64,000 bases of DNA, from assembly GCA_017399865.1 (NCBI GenBank), contig JAFQAT010000003.1, positions 22,584 to 86,583 of the forward strand, written 5' to 3'. The stretch is from Bacteroidales bacterium (GTDB lineage: Bacteria; Bacteroidota; Bacteroidia; Bacteroidales; UBA932). Shown piece after piece: positions 20,425-29,187 of the stretch. The notes beneath the pieces were generated by a model, which was not told the DNA's origin, made no database searches, and worked only from the letters and a program-made list of their open reading frames with translations. Position numbers and translations under genes: made by a program. Within the stretch, counting starts at the first letter, position 1; the number at the start of each line of letters is the position of its first letter.

Positions 20425-21126
20425 TCAGTCTTCGTACGGTTCGTTGAAGGGGAGGAGGAAAGGATTGGTCATGCGTTCGGTGGCGATGTCGCTAGAAGGG
20501 CCGTGGCCGGGGAGGACGCGTGTTTCGCCGTCGAGCATGAGGAGTTTCTCGAATATGCTTTTCATCAGCGTTTCATAGTCGCCGCCCGGATGGTCCGTAC
20601 GTCCGATTGCGCCTGCGAAGAGGGTGTCTCCTGAAAGGAGAATCTTCTCGTTCCTTTCAAGAAAGCAGAGGCCTCCTTTGGAATGGCCGGGAGTCTGTAT
20701 TACCTCGAAACGGAGGCTTCCGACATCTATTGTGTCTCCGTCCCGGACAAATATAGCCCTGCCGGTATGGTTGCAGTCTGACGATGATCCGATGATCGGG
20801 AACTCATCCGGCATCGGAAATCCGAACTGTCCGCAGAGCTTCGCATTCGTTACCTGAAGCGAATACATTTCACTCATGTCAGCATATGCAGGGATTTCAT
20901 ATTTCCTGACGAGGGATGCCATTCCGTAGACATGGTCGAAGTGGCAGTGGGTCAGAAGTATGCAGACAGGTTCGAGACCTTTGTCCGCGATGAATCCGGT
21001 CAGTCTCGACAATTCGGCTTCAGAAGAGCATCCGGGGTCCGCTATGGCACATTTTCCGCTTTCGTCCCAAAGAATGAATGAGTTGGTCTGGAAGCTGTTG
21101 AATGTGAAATGTTCTATATGTATCAT
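20425..21126 (-). CDS. Metallo-beta-lactamase-fold hydrolase (glyoxalase II-like)
   Basis: A cytoplasmic hydrolase of 233 aa. Start 21126 (MIHIEHFTFNSFQTNSF) matches the usual N-terminus of this subfamily; a further upstream in-frame start at 21150 is possible. The zinc-binding motif is THCHFDH, followed by TPGHSKGG, LLSGDTLFAGAIGRTD and LPGHGPSSDIATE, which supply the second-metal and C-terminal histidine ligands. This is the pattern of hydroxyacylglutathione hydrolase-like proteins. The substrate is unknown; Bacteroidales often lack glutathione, so a thioester or methylglyoxal-derived adduct is only a guess. Confidence 0.85.
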   Translation of the reverse strand: MIHIEHFTFNSFQTNSFILWDESGKCAIADPGCSSEAELSRLTGFIADKGLEPVCILLTHCHFDHVYGMASLVRKYEIPAYADMSEMYSLQVTNAKLCGQFGFPMPDEFPIIGSSSDCNHTGRAIFVRDGDTIDVGSLRFEVIQTPGHSKGGLCFLERNEKILLSGDTLFAGAIGRTDHPGGDYETLMKSIFEKLLMLDGETRVLPGHGPSSDIATERMTNPFLLPFNEPYED

Positions 21127-21168
21127 CAAAAAATCAGTTAAAACATACAAATTTACATTAAAAATTAG

Positions 21169-21176
21169 TATGTTTG
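21169..21176 (+). promoter_or_regulatory. -7 box TATGTTTG upstream of deoxynucleoside kinase
   Basis: An exact TAnnTTTG match 29 nt before the ATG at 21206, in the AT-rich divergent region. No clear TTTG was found at -33. Confidence 0.4.
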
Positions 21177-21205
21177 CTAATTATTTGAATTAAAATACAA
21201 TAATT

Positions 21206-21826
21206 ATGCATATAGCGATAGCAGGCAATATCGGCAGCGGAAAGACTACGCTCACAAAGATGCTGGCCGCACATTATGGCTGGACTCCTAAATTCGAGTC
21301 CGTGGATTATAATCCGTATCTGGCTGATTTCTACGAGGACATGGAAAGATGGTCCTTCAATCTTCAGGTATATTTCCTCAACAAGAGGTTCAAGGATGTA
21401 GTGGACATCTCGAAGCTTGACGAGGTCATCATCCAGGACCGTACGATCTATGAGGATGCGCGCATCTTCGCTCCGAACCTCCACGGCATGGGCCTTATGA
21501 GTACAAGGGATTTCGAGAATTATTCCGACCTCTTCGACCTCATGATGTCCCTGGTGAATCCGCCTGACCTCCTCATCTATCTCAGAAGTTCCATTCCTAA
21601 CCTCATCGGCCAGATCCAGAAGAGGGGACGTGAGTATGAGAAGAGCATCCGCATCGACTATATCACCGGACTCAATGAACGTTACGAGAACTGGATCAAG
21701 GACTACAAGCACAAGCTCCTCATCCTTGATGTGGACCGCATAAAGTTCGAAAACCGTCCTGAAGACTTTCAGGAGGTCGTCGACAAGATCGATGCAGAGC
21801 TTTTCGGTCTGTTCCCGAATGAATAA
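21206..21826 (+). CDS. Deoxynucleoside kinase
   Basis: Phosphorylates deoxyribonucleosides in the salvage pathway. The 206-aa protein has P-loop GNIGSGKTT, the substrate-site motif QDRTIYEDARIFA (DRS/DRT motif), the lid region RSSIPNLIGQIQKRGREYEKSI and ITGLNERYENW, as in the dCK/dGK/TK2 family. It starts at the first ATG, with a -7 promoter box 29 nt upstream. It is followed 12 nt later by an acyl-CoA synthetase gene on the same strand, so they may share a transcript without sharing a pathway. Base specificity cannot be read from the sequence. Confidence 0.9.
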   Translation: MHIAIAGNIGSGKTTLTKMLAAHYGWTPKFESVDYNPYLADFYEDMERWSFNLQVYFLNKRFKDVVDISKLDEVIIQDRTIYEDARIFAPNLHGMGLMSTRDFENYSDLFDLMMSLVNPPDLLIYLRSSIPNLIGQIQKRGREYEKSIRIDYITGLNERYENWIKDYKHKLLILDVDRIKFENRPEDFQEVVDKIDAELFGLFPNE

Positions 21827-21838
21827 CCTTAAACCTTA

Positions 21839-23755
21839 ATGATCATGAAAGAAAGATTGACAATCATTGACTTTGTAGAGAAGTATGTTGCCAAGTATTC
21901 AAAGAATCCTTACCTCTGGGAAAAGAATCTGGATACAAATGTATGGGAGTCTACATCCTACGAGGAAACTCTTAAGAAGGCAAAGCGCATCGCTGCAGGA
22001 CTTATGGCACTCGGAGTGCAGAAGGGAGAGAAGGTCTCTTACCTCAGCGAAGGCCGTGACATGTGGGTCATCGGCGAGCTTGGCGTTCTTTATGCAGGTG
22101 CAGTGAATGTGCCTCTCTCAATCAAGCTTGGCGAGAAGAACGATCTCGTATTCCGAGTAAAGCATTCTGATTCAAAGTATGTCATCACTTCGAAGTTCCA
22201 GCTTCCGAAGGTGAGGGCGATCCTTCCTGAATGTCCTATGGTGGAGAAGGTCATCATCTTCGACGAGGTGGCTGACAAGCAGGAGAATGAAATCTACATC
22301 AGCGAGGTCATGGAGATGGGTGACAAGTTCCTTGCTGAGCATGAGGATATGTTCATACAGAGATACAAGTCCATCGAACCGGACGACTACGCGAACATCA
22401 GCTATACTTCAGGAACGACTGCCGATCCGAAGGGTATCCTCCTTACACATAGAAATTACACTGCAAATGTAGAGCAGGCCCATTCGGTGATCGGTATCGA
22501 CGAAGGAGACAAGATGCTCATCATCATACCTCTCGACCATTGCTTCGCACATGTCGCAGGTATGTATACAATGATGTCATACGGTGCATCATTCGGTACC
22601 GTTCCTTCAGGAAAGAGCGGCAAGGAAGCCCTCAGGAACATTTCTCCAAGCATCCAGGAACTCAAGCCTAACGTGATGCTTTCGGTACCTACCCTTGCAA
22701 AGAACTTCAAGAAGAACATCGAGAGCACTATCGCGAGAAAGGGAAAGACAGTGGAGAGACTTTATAACTTCGCTCTCAAGAACGCAATCGCATATAATAA
22801 GGAAGGATACAACAAGGGAACCCAGTTCGTGGATATTTTCCGCAAGCCTCTGATGCTTCTTTTCGACAAGCTTATCTTCAAGGCTGTGCGTGAGGGACTC
22901 GGCGGTCAGATGAAGTTCTTCGTCGGTGGCGGTGCTCTTCTTGACATCGACCTTCAGAGATACTACTATGCGATCGGAATCCCTATGTACCAGGGATACG
23001 GCCTTTCGGAGGCTACTCCTATCATTTCTGCAAACTCTCCTGAAAAGCATATCTTCGGATCGTCAGGAAAGATCGTTTCTCCTATGGAGATCAAGATCCT
23101 TGATGCTGACGGAGTAGAGCAGCCATTCGGACAGAAGGGTGAGATCTGCATCAAGGGAGAGAACGTGATGGCCGGATACTGGAAGAACCCTAAGTCAACG
23201 GCTGACACGATCGTTGACGGCTGGCTCCACACCGGAGACATGGGCTACATGCGTGATGCCGAGATGCTTTATGTGGTAGGACGATTCAAGTCCCTCCTTA
23301 TCGCCGCAGACGGTGAGAAGTATTCTCCGGAGGGAATCGAGGAGAACCTCGTGGAGAGCTCGAAGTATATCGACGGAGCTATCCTCCACAACAGCCAGGA
23401 CCCTTACACAATCGCCCTGATCACTCCTAACAAGGATGCCCTCAAGGCATATGTGAAGGGACTCGGTCTCGATCCTGAGACAAAGGAGGCGAAGGTGAAG
23501 ATGCTCGAGCTTCTCCAGGAAGAGGTGAACATGTACAGAAAGGGCGGCCGCCTTGCAGGTGCATTCCCTGAAAGATGGCTCCCTGCAGCTGTCTGCGTGC
23601 TCCCTGAGCCTTGGACAGAGCAGAACCACTTCCTCAACAGCTCGATGAAGGTCGTTCGCGGAAGGGTAGAGGAGGCATACAAGGCCCATATGGACTTCGC
23701 ATATACTCCTGAAGGAAAGAACATCGTAAACGATATGAACCTCGCTTCACTTTAA
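21839..23755 (+). CDS. Long-chain acyl-CoA synthetase (AMP-binding enzyme)
   Basis: Activates fatty acids with ATP and CoA; 638 aa. The adenylate-forming motifs are YTSGTTADPKGILLTH (P-loop), YQGYGLSEATP, WLHTGDMGYM, and a hinge near VVGRFKSLLIAADGEKYSP carrying the K of the C-terminal domain. Two ATGs (21839 and 21845) fit the N-terminus equally well. The TAA stop overlaps the ATG of the nitroreductase gene by 1 nt (TAATG), so the two are translationally coupled. The exact chain length is unknown. Confidence 0.9.
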   Translation: MIMKERLTIIDFVEKYVAKYSKNPYLWEKNLDTNVWESTSYEETLKKAKRIAAGLMALGVQKGEKVSYLSEGRDMWVIGELGVLYAGAVNVPLSIKLGEKNDLVFRVKHSDSKYVITSKFQLPKVRAILPECPMVEKVIIFDEVADKQENEIYISEVMEMGDKFLAEHEDMFIQRYKSIEPDDYANISYTSGTTADPKGILLTHRNYTANVEQAHSVIGIDEGDKMLIIIPLDHCFAHVAGMYTMMSYGASFGTVPSGKSGKEALRNISPSIQELKPNVMLSVPTLAKNFKKNIESTIARKGKTVERLYNFALKNAIAYNKEGYNKGTQFVDIFRKPLMLLFDKLIFKAVREGLGGQMKFFVGGGALLDIDLQRYYYAIGIPMYQGYGLSEATPIISANSPEKHIFGSSGKIVSPMEIKILDADGVEQPFGQKGEICIKGENVMAGYWKNPKSTADTIVDGWLHTGDMGYMRDAEMLYVVGRFKSLLIAADGEKYSPEGIEENLVESSKYIDGAILHNSQDPYTIALITPNKDALKAYVKGLGLDPETKEAKVKMLELLQEEVNMYRKGGRLAGAFPERWLPAAVCVLPEPWTEQNHFLNSSMKVVRGRVEEAYKAHMDFAYTPEGKNIVNDMNLASL

Positions 23756-24288
23756 TGGAATTCTCAGAATTAGTTCATAAAAGACAAAGTGACAGAAAAT
23801 ATGCTCCCGAGCCAGTGGCAAGGGAGCATATTCTCAAATGTCTCGAGGCAGCCCGCCTCGCTCCTTCGGCATGCAACTCGCAGCCGTGGAAATTCATCGT
23901 AGTGGATGACAAGGCAAAGCTCGCCGAACTGTCCGAGGCGGCTATAGGATTGGGCATGAACAAGTTCACGGCACAGGTGCCTGTGATGGTTGCCGTAGTC
24001 CAGGAGAAGATGAACATGGAGGCCAAGGCCGGCGCCCTGCTCAAGGACAAGGATTACAGCCTGATGGACCTCGGCATGGCGGTCGAGCATTTCTGCCTTC
24101 AGGCGGCCGAGCTCGGCCTGGGTACATGCATCATGGGGTGGTTCGACGAGAAGCGCGTCAGGAAGGTCCTGGAAGTGCCTCGCGGCCGCAGAATCCAGCT
24201 CCTGATCACGCTCGGACATCCTGATTCGCCGACCCGCAGCAAGGTCCGCAAGCCTCTGGAGGATATTTCCTCCTGGAACAAATACTGA
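23755..24288 (+). CDS. Nitroreductase-family FMN oxidoreductase
   Basis: A 177-aa flavin reductase of the nitroreductase fold, typically an FMN dimer using NAD(P)H. Visible signatures are RQSDRKYAPEPV (phosphate-binding Arg/Ser near the N-terminus), ARLAPSACNSQPWKFIVV, DLGMAVEHFCLQAAELGLGTC and the C-terminal LITLGHPDSP. Its start codon overlaps the stop of the acyl-CoA synthetase gene. The physiological substrate is unknown. The length is at the short end of the family but all core motifs are present. Confidence 0.88.
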   Translation: MEFSELVHKRQSDRKYAPEPVAREHILKCLEAARLAPSACNSQPWKFIVVDDKAKLAELSEAAIGLGMNKFTAQVPVMVAVVQEKMNMEAKAGALLKDKDYSLMDLGMAVEHFCLQAAELGLGTCIMGWFDEKRVRKVLEVPRGRRIQLLITLGHPDSPTRSKVRKPLEDISSWNKY

Positions 24289-24306
24289 TCTTTATCGGGC
24301 CGGGAA

Positions 24307-25152
24307 TCACTTTTCCGGCTCGAAGTATTCTTTTCCGACTCCGCATGCCGGACATGTCCAGTCTTCCGGCAGTTCGCTGAACGGAGTTCCCGGAGGCACG
24401 CCGTTTTCAGGGTCGCCTTCTACCGGATCGTAGACCCATCCGCATGTGACGCAGACATATTTCCGCATGTCTTTCTCATCTTCGATGATTGCCTCGGCGA
24501 TGGCTTCTGTCAATCCGTCCCGGGATGTTTCCGTCACCATGACGGTTTCAACGTCAGTGACGGCAGAAGGAAGGTCGGAATGCATCCTCTTCACAACCTT
24601 GTCCCAGTTGATGAGCTCCCAGCATCTGTCGATGTATTCGGCCCGTCGGTTACGGTAGTCTATGTAGTACGCATGTTCCCATACATCGATGGTCAGAAGC
24701 GGCTTGAAGCCGTTCCTCATCGGATTTCCAGCGTTTGATTCCTGGATTATGACGAGCTTTCCCTCTGCGTCCTGGGCAAGCCATGCCCATCCGGATCCGA
24801 ACACTCCTGCGGCCGCCTTCTTGAACATTTCCTTGAAGTTCTCTACCGATCCGAAGTCACGGATGAGGTAATCCTTGAGTTCCAGAGGCATGGACACCTG
24901 GACAGGGGACAGTGAATTGAAATAGAACACGTGGTTCCACACCTGGGCCGCATTATTGAAGATCGGTCCTGATGTGGTCATGATGAGGGTCTCGATCTGC
25001 ATTTCCTCGTAAGGAGTGCCTGCAATCAGATTGTTGAGGTTGTCGATGTAAGTCTGGAGATGTTTGCCGTAGTGGTACTCTATCGTCTCCTTGCTGATTC
25101 TGGGCTCCAGTGCGTCTGACGCATATGGGAGCGGAGGTAATGTATAGATCAT
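24307..25152 (-). CDS. Superoxide dismutase (Fe-type) fused to rubredoxin
   Basis: A 281-aa fusion. Residues 1-190 are a complete iron/manganese superoxide dismutase: ligands H27 (EYHYGKH), H74 ([13 protein letters not shown]), D156 and H160 (IDVWEHAYY), with Gln70 at the position used by Fe-SODs. A linker of about 40 residues leads to a full rubredoxin at about 231-281, with cysteines 234, 237, 267 and 270 (YVCVTCGW and WTCPACG). Start 25152 ([10 protein letters not shown]) matches the normal SOD N-terminus; an upstream start would add 11 residues. It lies 48 nt downstream of an outer-membrane protein gene on the same strand. Rubredoxin could supply electrons, turning the protein into a superoxide-reducing system. 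Confidence 0.93.
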   Translation of the reverse strand: MIYTLPPLPYASDALEPRISKETIEYHYGKHLQTYIDNLNNLIAGTPYEEMQIETLIMTTSGPIFNNAAQVWNHVFYFNSLSPVQVSMPLELKDYLIRDFGSVENFKEMFKKAAAGVFGSGWAWLAQDAEGKLVIIQESNAGNPMRNGFKPLLTIDVWEHAYYIDYRNRRAEYIDRCWELINWDKVVKRMHSDLPSAVTDVETVMVTETSRDGLTEAIAEAIIEDEKDMRKYVCVTCGWVYDPVEGDPENGVPPGTPFSELPEDWTCPACGVGKEYFEPEK

Positions 25153-25200
25153 TTCGTGTCTGTTTGAAAGTTCATCCGGACACAAAACAATTATCAGACC

Positions 25201-25812
25201 TTAATGCGCAAAAATGAATCCGAAATAGAGGCGCGGTCCCATCGGACGGTTGATGCCGTCCTTGCGTACCGCAAGAAGCCAGTCCGCCTTCAATGTCAGA
25301 CGCAAAGCTTCTCCGACAGCGTATTCCATGCCGACGAACGGATCTGCTGCAAAGAACGGCTTCTTGTTGTATACGGCCACCGGCTCCGGCAGCCAGTCGT
25401 GCTTGTCACCTTCGAACATGTAGAAGGCAGTTTCCATTCCGCCTCCTAAAGAGATTCCGGCATATGGATAGAATTTTCCGCATTTCCAATACCAGTCAGC
25501 GAGGAGACCGGTCCAGAAGACTTTATTGAAGCTTCCGTCGCTTATGTCTTTCTTAAGCCCCATATTCGAGAAATATCCTTCGAATCCTGCCCTGAAATGG
25601 TCTGTCAGATGGAGCTTCGCCACGCCGCCGATGCCGAATGTGGCTCCTGCCGCATCGTAGTTGAACGGATTGTCGCATCCGCTGAGATATCCGGTATGGA
25701 CCATCATTCCTCCGGAGAAACCTCTGATCGCTTTTTCTTTGCCGTTTCCGGCGAGGCATGCCGCGCATGCGGCGATAGCCAGAATGGTAGTAGTAATGAT
25801 TCTCTTTAGCAT
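25201..25812 (-). CDS. Outer-membrane beta-barrel protein, unknown function
   Basis: A 203-aa protein with a signal peptide (MLKRIITTTILAIAACAACLAG) and alternating hydrophobic strands rich in Gly and aromatic residues (GGMMVHTGYLSG, HFRAGFEGYFSNMG, FYPYAGISLGGGMETAFY), ending in RLYFGFIFAH, as small outer-membrane barrels do. I do not recognise a specific family. A well-formed promoter lies directly upstream, with its -7 box ending 8 nt from the ATG. It precedes the SOD-rubredoxin gene and may share its transcript. Confidence 0.7.
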   Translation of the reverse strand: MLKRIITTTILAIAACAACLAGNGKEKAIRGFSGGMMVHTGYLSGCDNPFNYDAAGATFGIGGVAKLHLTDHFRAGFEGYFSNMGLKKDISDGSFNKVFWTGLLADWYWKCGKFYPYAGISLGGGMETAFYMFEGDKHDWLPEPVAVYNKKPFFAADPFVGMEYAVGEALRLTLKADWLLAVRKDGINRPMGPRLYFGFIFAH

Positions 25813-25820
25813 AGCGGTCG

Positions 25821-25851
25821 CAAAGATAAGTAATTTGCCGTTCTATGCAAA
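25821..25851 (-). promoter_or_regulatory. Bacteroides-type promoter, outer-membrane protein gene
   Basis: On the minus strand, TTTG (25851-25848), 19 nt, then TATCTTTG (25828-25821), a near-perfect match to TTTG-N19-TAnnTTTG. The box ends 8 nt before the ATG at 25812, so the mRNA may be leaderless. Confidence 0.7.
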
Positions 25852-25924
25852 TCGTGTGCAGATGTCCGTTTAGTTGACTGATTTTGTCGATTTGTTGAAT
25901 ACTTGTTAAAAATTTATCGTAAAA

Positions 25925-25955
25925 TTTGCCATATTGATAAAAATTCTTAACTTTG
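25925..25955 (+). promoter_or_regulatory. Bacteroides-type promoter driving a leader or small RNA
   Basis: TTTG (25925-25928), 19 nt, TAACTTTG (25948-25955): an exact match to the Bacteroidota consensus and spacing. It points towards the hexose transporter gene, about 170 nt away, with a terminator in between. Confidence 0.75.
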
Positions 25956-25961
25956 CAATCA

Positions 25962-26050
25962 GACATCAGAAATTTTTTTTCGTGTCTATTTGTTAAGTTC
26001 GTTTTATATACGGCAGGCGTCCTTGGGGAGGGGCGCCTGCTAATTTTTTA
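25962..26050 (+). ncRNA. Candidate small RNA or attenuated leader upstream of hexose transporter
   Basis: Transcription from the promoter at 25925-25955 would start near 25962 and meet an intrinsic terminator at 26013-26046, giving an RNA of about 90 nt. Its 5' half contains a possible stem AGACA with TGTCT. No ORF with a start codon fits inside. It could be a free-standing sRNA or a transcription-attenuation leader for the transporter-glucokinase operon. No known riboswitch class was recognised. Confidence 0.45.
26013..26048 (+). terminator. Intrinsic terminator before hexose transporter gene
   Basis: A 10-bp stem, GCAGGCGTCC (26013-26022) with GGGCGCCTGC (26031-26040) and one G-T pair, with an 8-nt loop, followed by TAATTTTTTATTT. 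It lies upstream of the transporter rather than after a protein gene. Confidence 0.8.
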
Positions 26051-26132
26051 TTTATTTAGTCTATTTGAGTTTTTTTTCGTAACTTGGACGCGCTTTTGGA
26101 AAAATTGATAAAACCATAAAATCTAAACAAAA

Positions 26133-27416
26133 ATGAATAACAACAAAACTAACTGGATTGCAGTCTTTACGATGATGTTCCTTTTCGGAATGATCGCATT
26201 CGTGACTAACCTTGCCGCTCCTATCGGAGTCATCTGGAAGCAGGCCCCTGGTATCGAGGGTTCGAACTTCTGGGGAATGATGGGTAACATGATGAACTTC
26301 CTTGCATATGCCTTCATGGGTATCCCTGCCGGAAAGCTCATTACAAGATTGGGCTATAAGAAGACCACCCTCATCGGTGTGGGCGTAGGCCTTCTCGGAG
26401 TTTTCGTACAGTTCCTTTCAGGAAAGGTCGGAGTGGGCGCCACTCTCGCCGGACTTCCTGCAAACTTCTTCGTATATCTCCTCGGAGCATTCGTATGCGG
26501 TTTCTCTGTATGTATCCTCAACACTGTAGTAAACCCTATGCTTAACCTCCTCGGAGGCGGCGGAAACAAGGGCAACCAGCTCGTTCAGATAGGTGGTACA
26601 TTCAACTCCCTCCTCGGAACCCTTACCCCTATGCTCGTAGGTGCGCTTATCGGATCGGTTACAAAGGACACAGTCATTACAGACGTGAACCTTGTCCTCT
26701 ACATGGCGATGGGCGTGTTCGCTGTTACATTCGTGATCCTTACATTCGTGCCTTTCGTAGAGCCTGAGCAGGAGAAGAACGATATCTCTGTGAAGTCTCT
26801 CTTCGAGTACCGCCACCTCGTATGCGGCGTGATCGCAATCTTCCTTTATGTAGGAGTAGAGGTAGGTATCCCAGGTACAATGAACTTCTATCTTACCGAT
26901 ACCCTCGGAACTGCAAATGCAGCGACTACAGCAGGTTTCGTGGCAGGTACATACTGGCTCCTCATGCTTATAGGACGTTTCGTTTCAAGCCTCATCAGCG
27001 GAAAGGTTTCGAGCCGCACTCAGCTTGCAGTTACCAGCGGAACAGCAATCGCTCTCGTGGTTGTAGCCATGTTCACTACAAAAGTACAGGCATCTATGCC
27101 GGTATTTACAGGAAGCGGCTTCGGAATGGCACAGGTTCCTCTTACTGCACTTCTCCTTGTTCTCTGCGGTCTCTGCACATCAGTGATGTGGGGAGCGATC
27201 TTCAACCTCTCTGTTGAAGGTCTCGGCAAGAAGTCGGCAGCGGCTTCAGGCCTCTTCATGACAATGGTGATCGGTGGCGGTATCCTTCCACTCGTACAGA
27301 ACGCGATTGCAGACGCAACAACTTACATGATCAGCTACTGGGTTCCTGTTGCAGCCCTTGCATACATCTGCTGGTTCGCCCTCGTGGGATCGAAGGTTAA
27401 GAAGACTAATAACTAA
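26133..27416 (+). CDS. MFS hexose transporter (FucP/GluP-like)
   Basis: A 427-aa inner-membrane protein with about 12 membrane segments, of the sugar:proton symporter branch that includes FucP and GluP. The N-terminal MFLFGMIAFVTNLAAPIGVIW and the loop GKLITRLGYKKTTLIGVGVG are typical of it. It is 17 nt upstream of a ROK glucokinase, which points to glucose as the likely substrate, perhaps with galactose or other hexoses. Glucose released by the starch locus in this window would be a natural source. A terminator-like hairpin lies in its 5' region. Confidence 0.85.
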   Translation: MNNNKTNWIAVFTMMFLFGMIAFVTNLAAPIGVIWKQAPGIEGSNFWGMMGNMMNFLAYAFMGIPAGKLITRLGYKKTTLIGVGVGLLGVFVQFLSGKVGVGATLAGLPANFFVYLLGAFVCGFSVCILNTVVNPMLNLLGGGGNKGNQLVQIGGTFNSLLGTLTPMLVGALIGSVTKDTVITDVNLVLYMAMGVFAVTFVILTFVPFVEPEQEKNDISVKSLFEYRHLVCGVIAIFLYVGVEVGIPGTMNFYLTDTLGTANAATTAGFVAGTYWLLMLIGRFVSSLISGKVSSRTQLAVTSGTAIALVVVAMFTTKVQASMPVFTGSGFGMAQVPLTALLLVLCGLCTSVMWGAIFNLSVEGLGKKSAAASGLFMTMVIGGGILPLVQNAIADATTYMISYWVPVAALAYICWFALVGSKVKKTNN

Positions 27417-27433
27417 ATAATCATAATAACACA

Positions 27434-28390
27434 ATGGATTCAACATTTGTAGTCGGTATTGACGTCGGAGGACAGACCTCCAAGATAGGTGTGGTTGACG
27501 CAAGAGGAACAGTTCTTGCCCAGACTGTCATCAGAACAGACACATATGATAAGGTAGAACCTTTCGTCGCAGAACTTGCAGAGGCTGTAAACAAGCTCAT
27601 AAAGGAGTCTGGCACAGAAGGAAAGGTAAGAGGTATCGGTGTAGGCGCTCCTAATGGAAACTATTATACAGGTACGATCGAAAATGCTCCGAACCTTAAG
27701 TGGGCTCATGAAAGAGTGGAGTTCTCAAAGCTTCTTTCAAAGGCTATGGGCGGCCTTCCTGTAGCTCTTACAAATGACGCCAATGCTGCCGCTGTAGGTG
27801 AAATGACTTACGGAGCCGCAAGAGGAATGAAGAACTTCATCATGATCACCCTCGGTACAGGAGTCGGTTCAGGTATCGTGATCAACGGAGAGGTCGTATA
27901 CGGTCATGACGGATTTGCAGGCGAGCTCGGACACGTTGCAGCAGTGCGCAACAACGGCCGTACCTGCGGATGCGGCAAGACAGGATGTCTCGAGACATAT
28001 GCTTCAGCAACAGGTGTGGCACGTACCGCACGCGAGTGGCTTGAGCTTTCAGACGAGCCTTCTGTCCTCAGAAGCCTTGACACCATCGCTTCAAAGGACG
28101 TTTACGAAGCAGCCAAGGAAGGCGACAAGCTTGCCCTCAAGATATTCGAGTTCACAGGAAAGATCCTCGGACGCTCTTTTGCAGACTTCATCGCTTTCAG
28201 CTCACCTGAGGCAATCGTTCTCTTCGGAGGTCTTGCACGCGCGAAGGAATTCCTCACAGAACATATCGAGAATGCGATGAATGAAAATGTTCTTCCTTTG
28301 TGGAGAGGAAAGGTAAAGATCGTCTACTCTCAGCTTAAGGAGTCTGATGCAGCCATCCTTGGCGCTTCAGCCCTCGCTTGGGAACTCTAG
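27434..28390 (+). CDS. ROK-family glucokinase
   Basis: Phosphorylates glucose to glucose-6-phosphate with ATP in the cytoplasm; 318 aa. The ATP-binding N-terminus is GIDVGGQTSKIGVVD, the catalytic region is LTNDANAAAVGE, and the ROK zinc motif is present: GELGHVAAVRNNGRTCGCGK followed by GCLETYAS, giving the CxCGxxGC cysteines and the His. No helix-turn-helix precedes the kinase domain, so this is an enzyme and not a NagC-like repressor. It forms an operon with the hexose transporter. Confidence 0.92.
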   Translation: MDSTFVVGIDVGGQTSKIGVVDARGTVLAQTVIRTDTYDKVEPFVAELAEAVNKLIKESGTEGKVRGIGVGAPNGNYYTGTIENAPNLKWAHERVEFSKLLSKAMGGLPVALTNDANAAAVGEMTYGAARGMKNFIMITLGTGVGSGIVINGEVVYGHDGFAGELGHVAAVRNNGRTCGCGKTGCLETYASATGVARTAREWLELSDEPSVLRSLDTIASKDVYEAAKEGDKLALKIFEFTGKILGRSFADFIAFSSPEAIVLFGGLARAKEFLTEHIENAMNENVLPLWRGKVKIVYSQLKESDAAILGASALAWEL

Positions 28391-28399
28391 AAATAACTT

Positions 28400-29089
28400 T
28401 CAGAATCTCATCAGCCTCATTTCGGGTCCAACTCGGAATGAGGCTGATCTTATATATATGAGCCACTGTCCCAGATAGTACGGAATCATGATCAGAAGTC
28501 CGGCGTTTTCTATCGGGGATGTGAACATGTTCCAGGCCAGGATGAAGTCCGAAAACACGAACAGAAGTGCTCCCAATGCATATAATGAACTTCTCTGGAG
28601 GAGGGCAAGGATGAGCATGGTGCAGATCAGGACGGTGTAGATGCCTGCTCCCGTGCGGATGATTCCTGCAGGGGCTTTCACGACGATTTCCGAGAATGCG
28701 AAGCCGGCTATCGTCGCGCTCATCAGAAATACGATGATGGCGAATCCCTTGGCCTTTTCGGTCAGTTTCCTGTCGCGTTCAACCTTCTCTCCATATCTCT
28801 TGATGAAGAACAGTATCAGGAAGATATGTGCGATGGCGAAGGATCCCATCTGGAGCATGAAGCTTCCCGCCGATCCGGCCAGGTCTCCGAGGGCGGAGAA
28901 AAGAAGCGCAGCGCTTATCTGCCAGGGGCAGAGCCAGAGCGAAGTCAGAGCAATCGATGCAAGAGGGAATGCGATCTTTCCCGGAATGCTGACAGGAATG
29001 AAGTATAATATGGCCAGCCCCATAAATACGGCCGACGAGATGATGGCAGCGGTTTTCACCGAGCTGTCGGAGGTGCGGAATATTGCCAT
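28400..29089 (-). CDS. YhhN-family membrane protein (lysoplasmalogenase-like)
   Basis: A 229-aa integral membrane protein with seven to eight hydrophobic segments. Family marks are LLFSALGDLAGSAGSFMLQMG, MGSFAIAHIFLILFF and the C-terminal MIPYYLGQWLIYIRS, as in YhhN/TMEM86 proteins, some of which cleave the vinyl-ether bond of lysoplasmalogens. Start 29089 (MAIFRTSD) is chosen; an in-frame start at 29182 would add 31 poorly conserved residues. The enzymatic role here is inferred. Its last codons overlap a convergent terminator hairpin. Confidence 0.8.
   Translation of the reverse strand: MAIFRTSDSSVKTAAIISSAVFMGLAILYFIPVSIPGKIAFPLASIALTSLWLCPWQISAALLFSALGDLAGSAGSFMLQMGSFAIAHIFLILFFIKRYGEKVERDRKLTEKAKGFAIIVFLMSATIAGFAFSEIVVKAPAGIIRTGAGIYTVLICTMLILALLQRSSLYALGALLFVFSDFILAWNMFTSPIENAGLLIMIPYYLGQWLIYIRSASFRVGPEMRLMRF
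28410..28448. terminator. Convergent terminator hairpin after glucokinase
   Basis: A perfect 12-bp stem, ATCAGCCTCATT (28410-28421) with AATGAGGCTGAT (28437-28448). It lies within the last codons of the yhhN gene and 20 nt after the glucokinase stop. The sequence TTATATATATG that follows is AT-rich, but there is no clean T-run. Confidence 0.6.
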
Positions 29090-29155
29090 AGCAGTCGATT
29101 TTGTCGCTAATATAGTGATTTTCGTAGAATTACCCTTGCTGTTCGGATATAAAAA

Positions 29156-29187
29156 TTTGGATATGATGCAATAAATCCGCATCTTTG
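29156..29187 (+). promoter_or_regulatory. Candidate promoter for the peptidase SusCD locus
   Basis: TTTG (29156-29159), 20 nt, CATCTTTG (29180-29187), one mismatch from TAnnTTTG. The resulting leader before the SusC ATG at 29280 would be about 85 nt. Confidence 0.45.

Noticed and set aside
28826-29008. Short ORFs opposite the YhhN-family gene
   Set aside because: Shadows of the coding frame; the minus-strand frame has clear membrane helices and family motifs.
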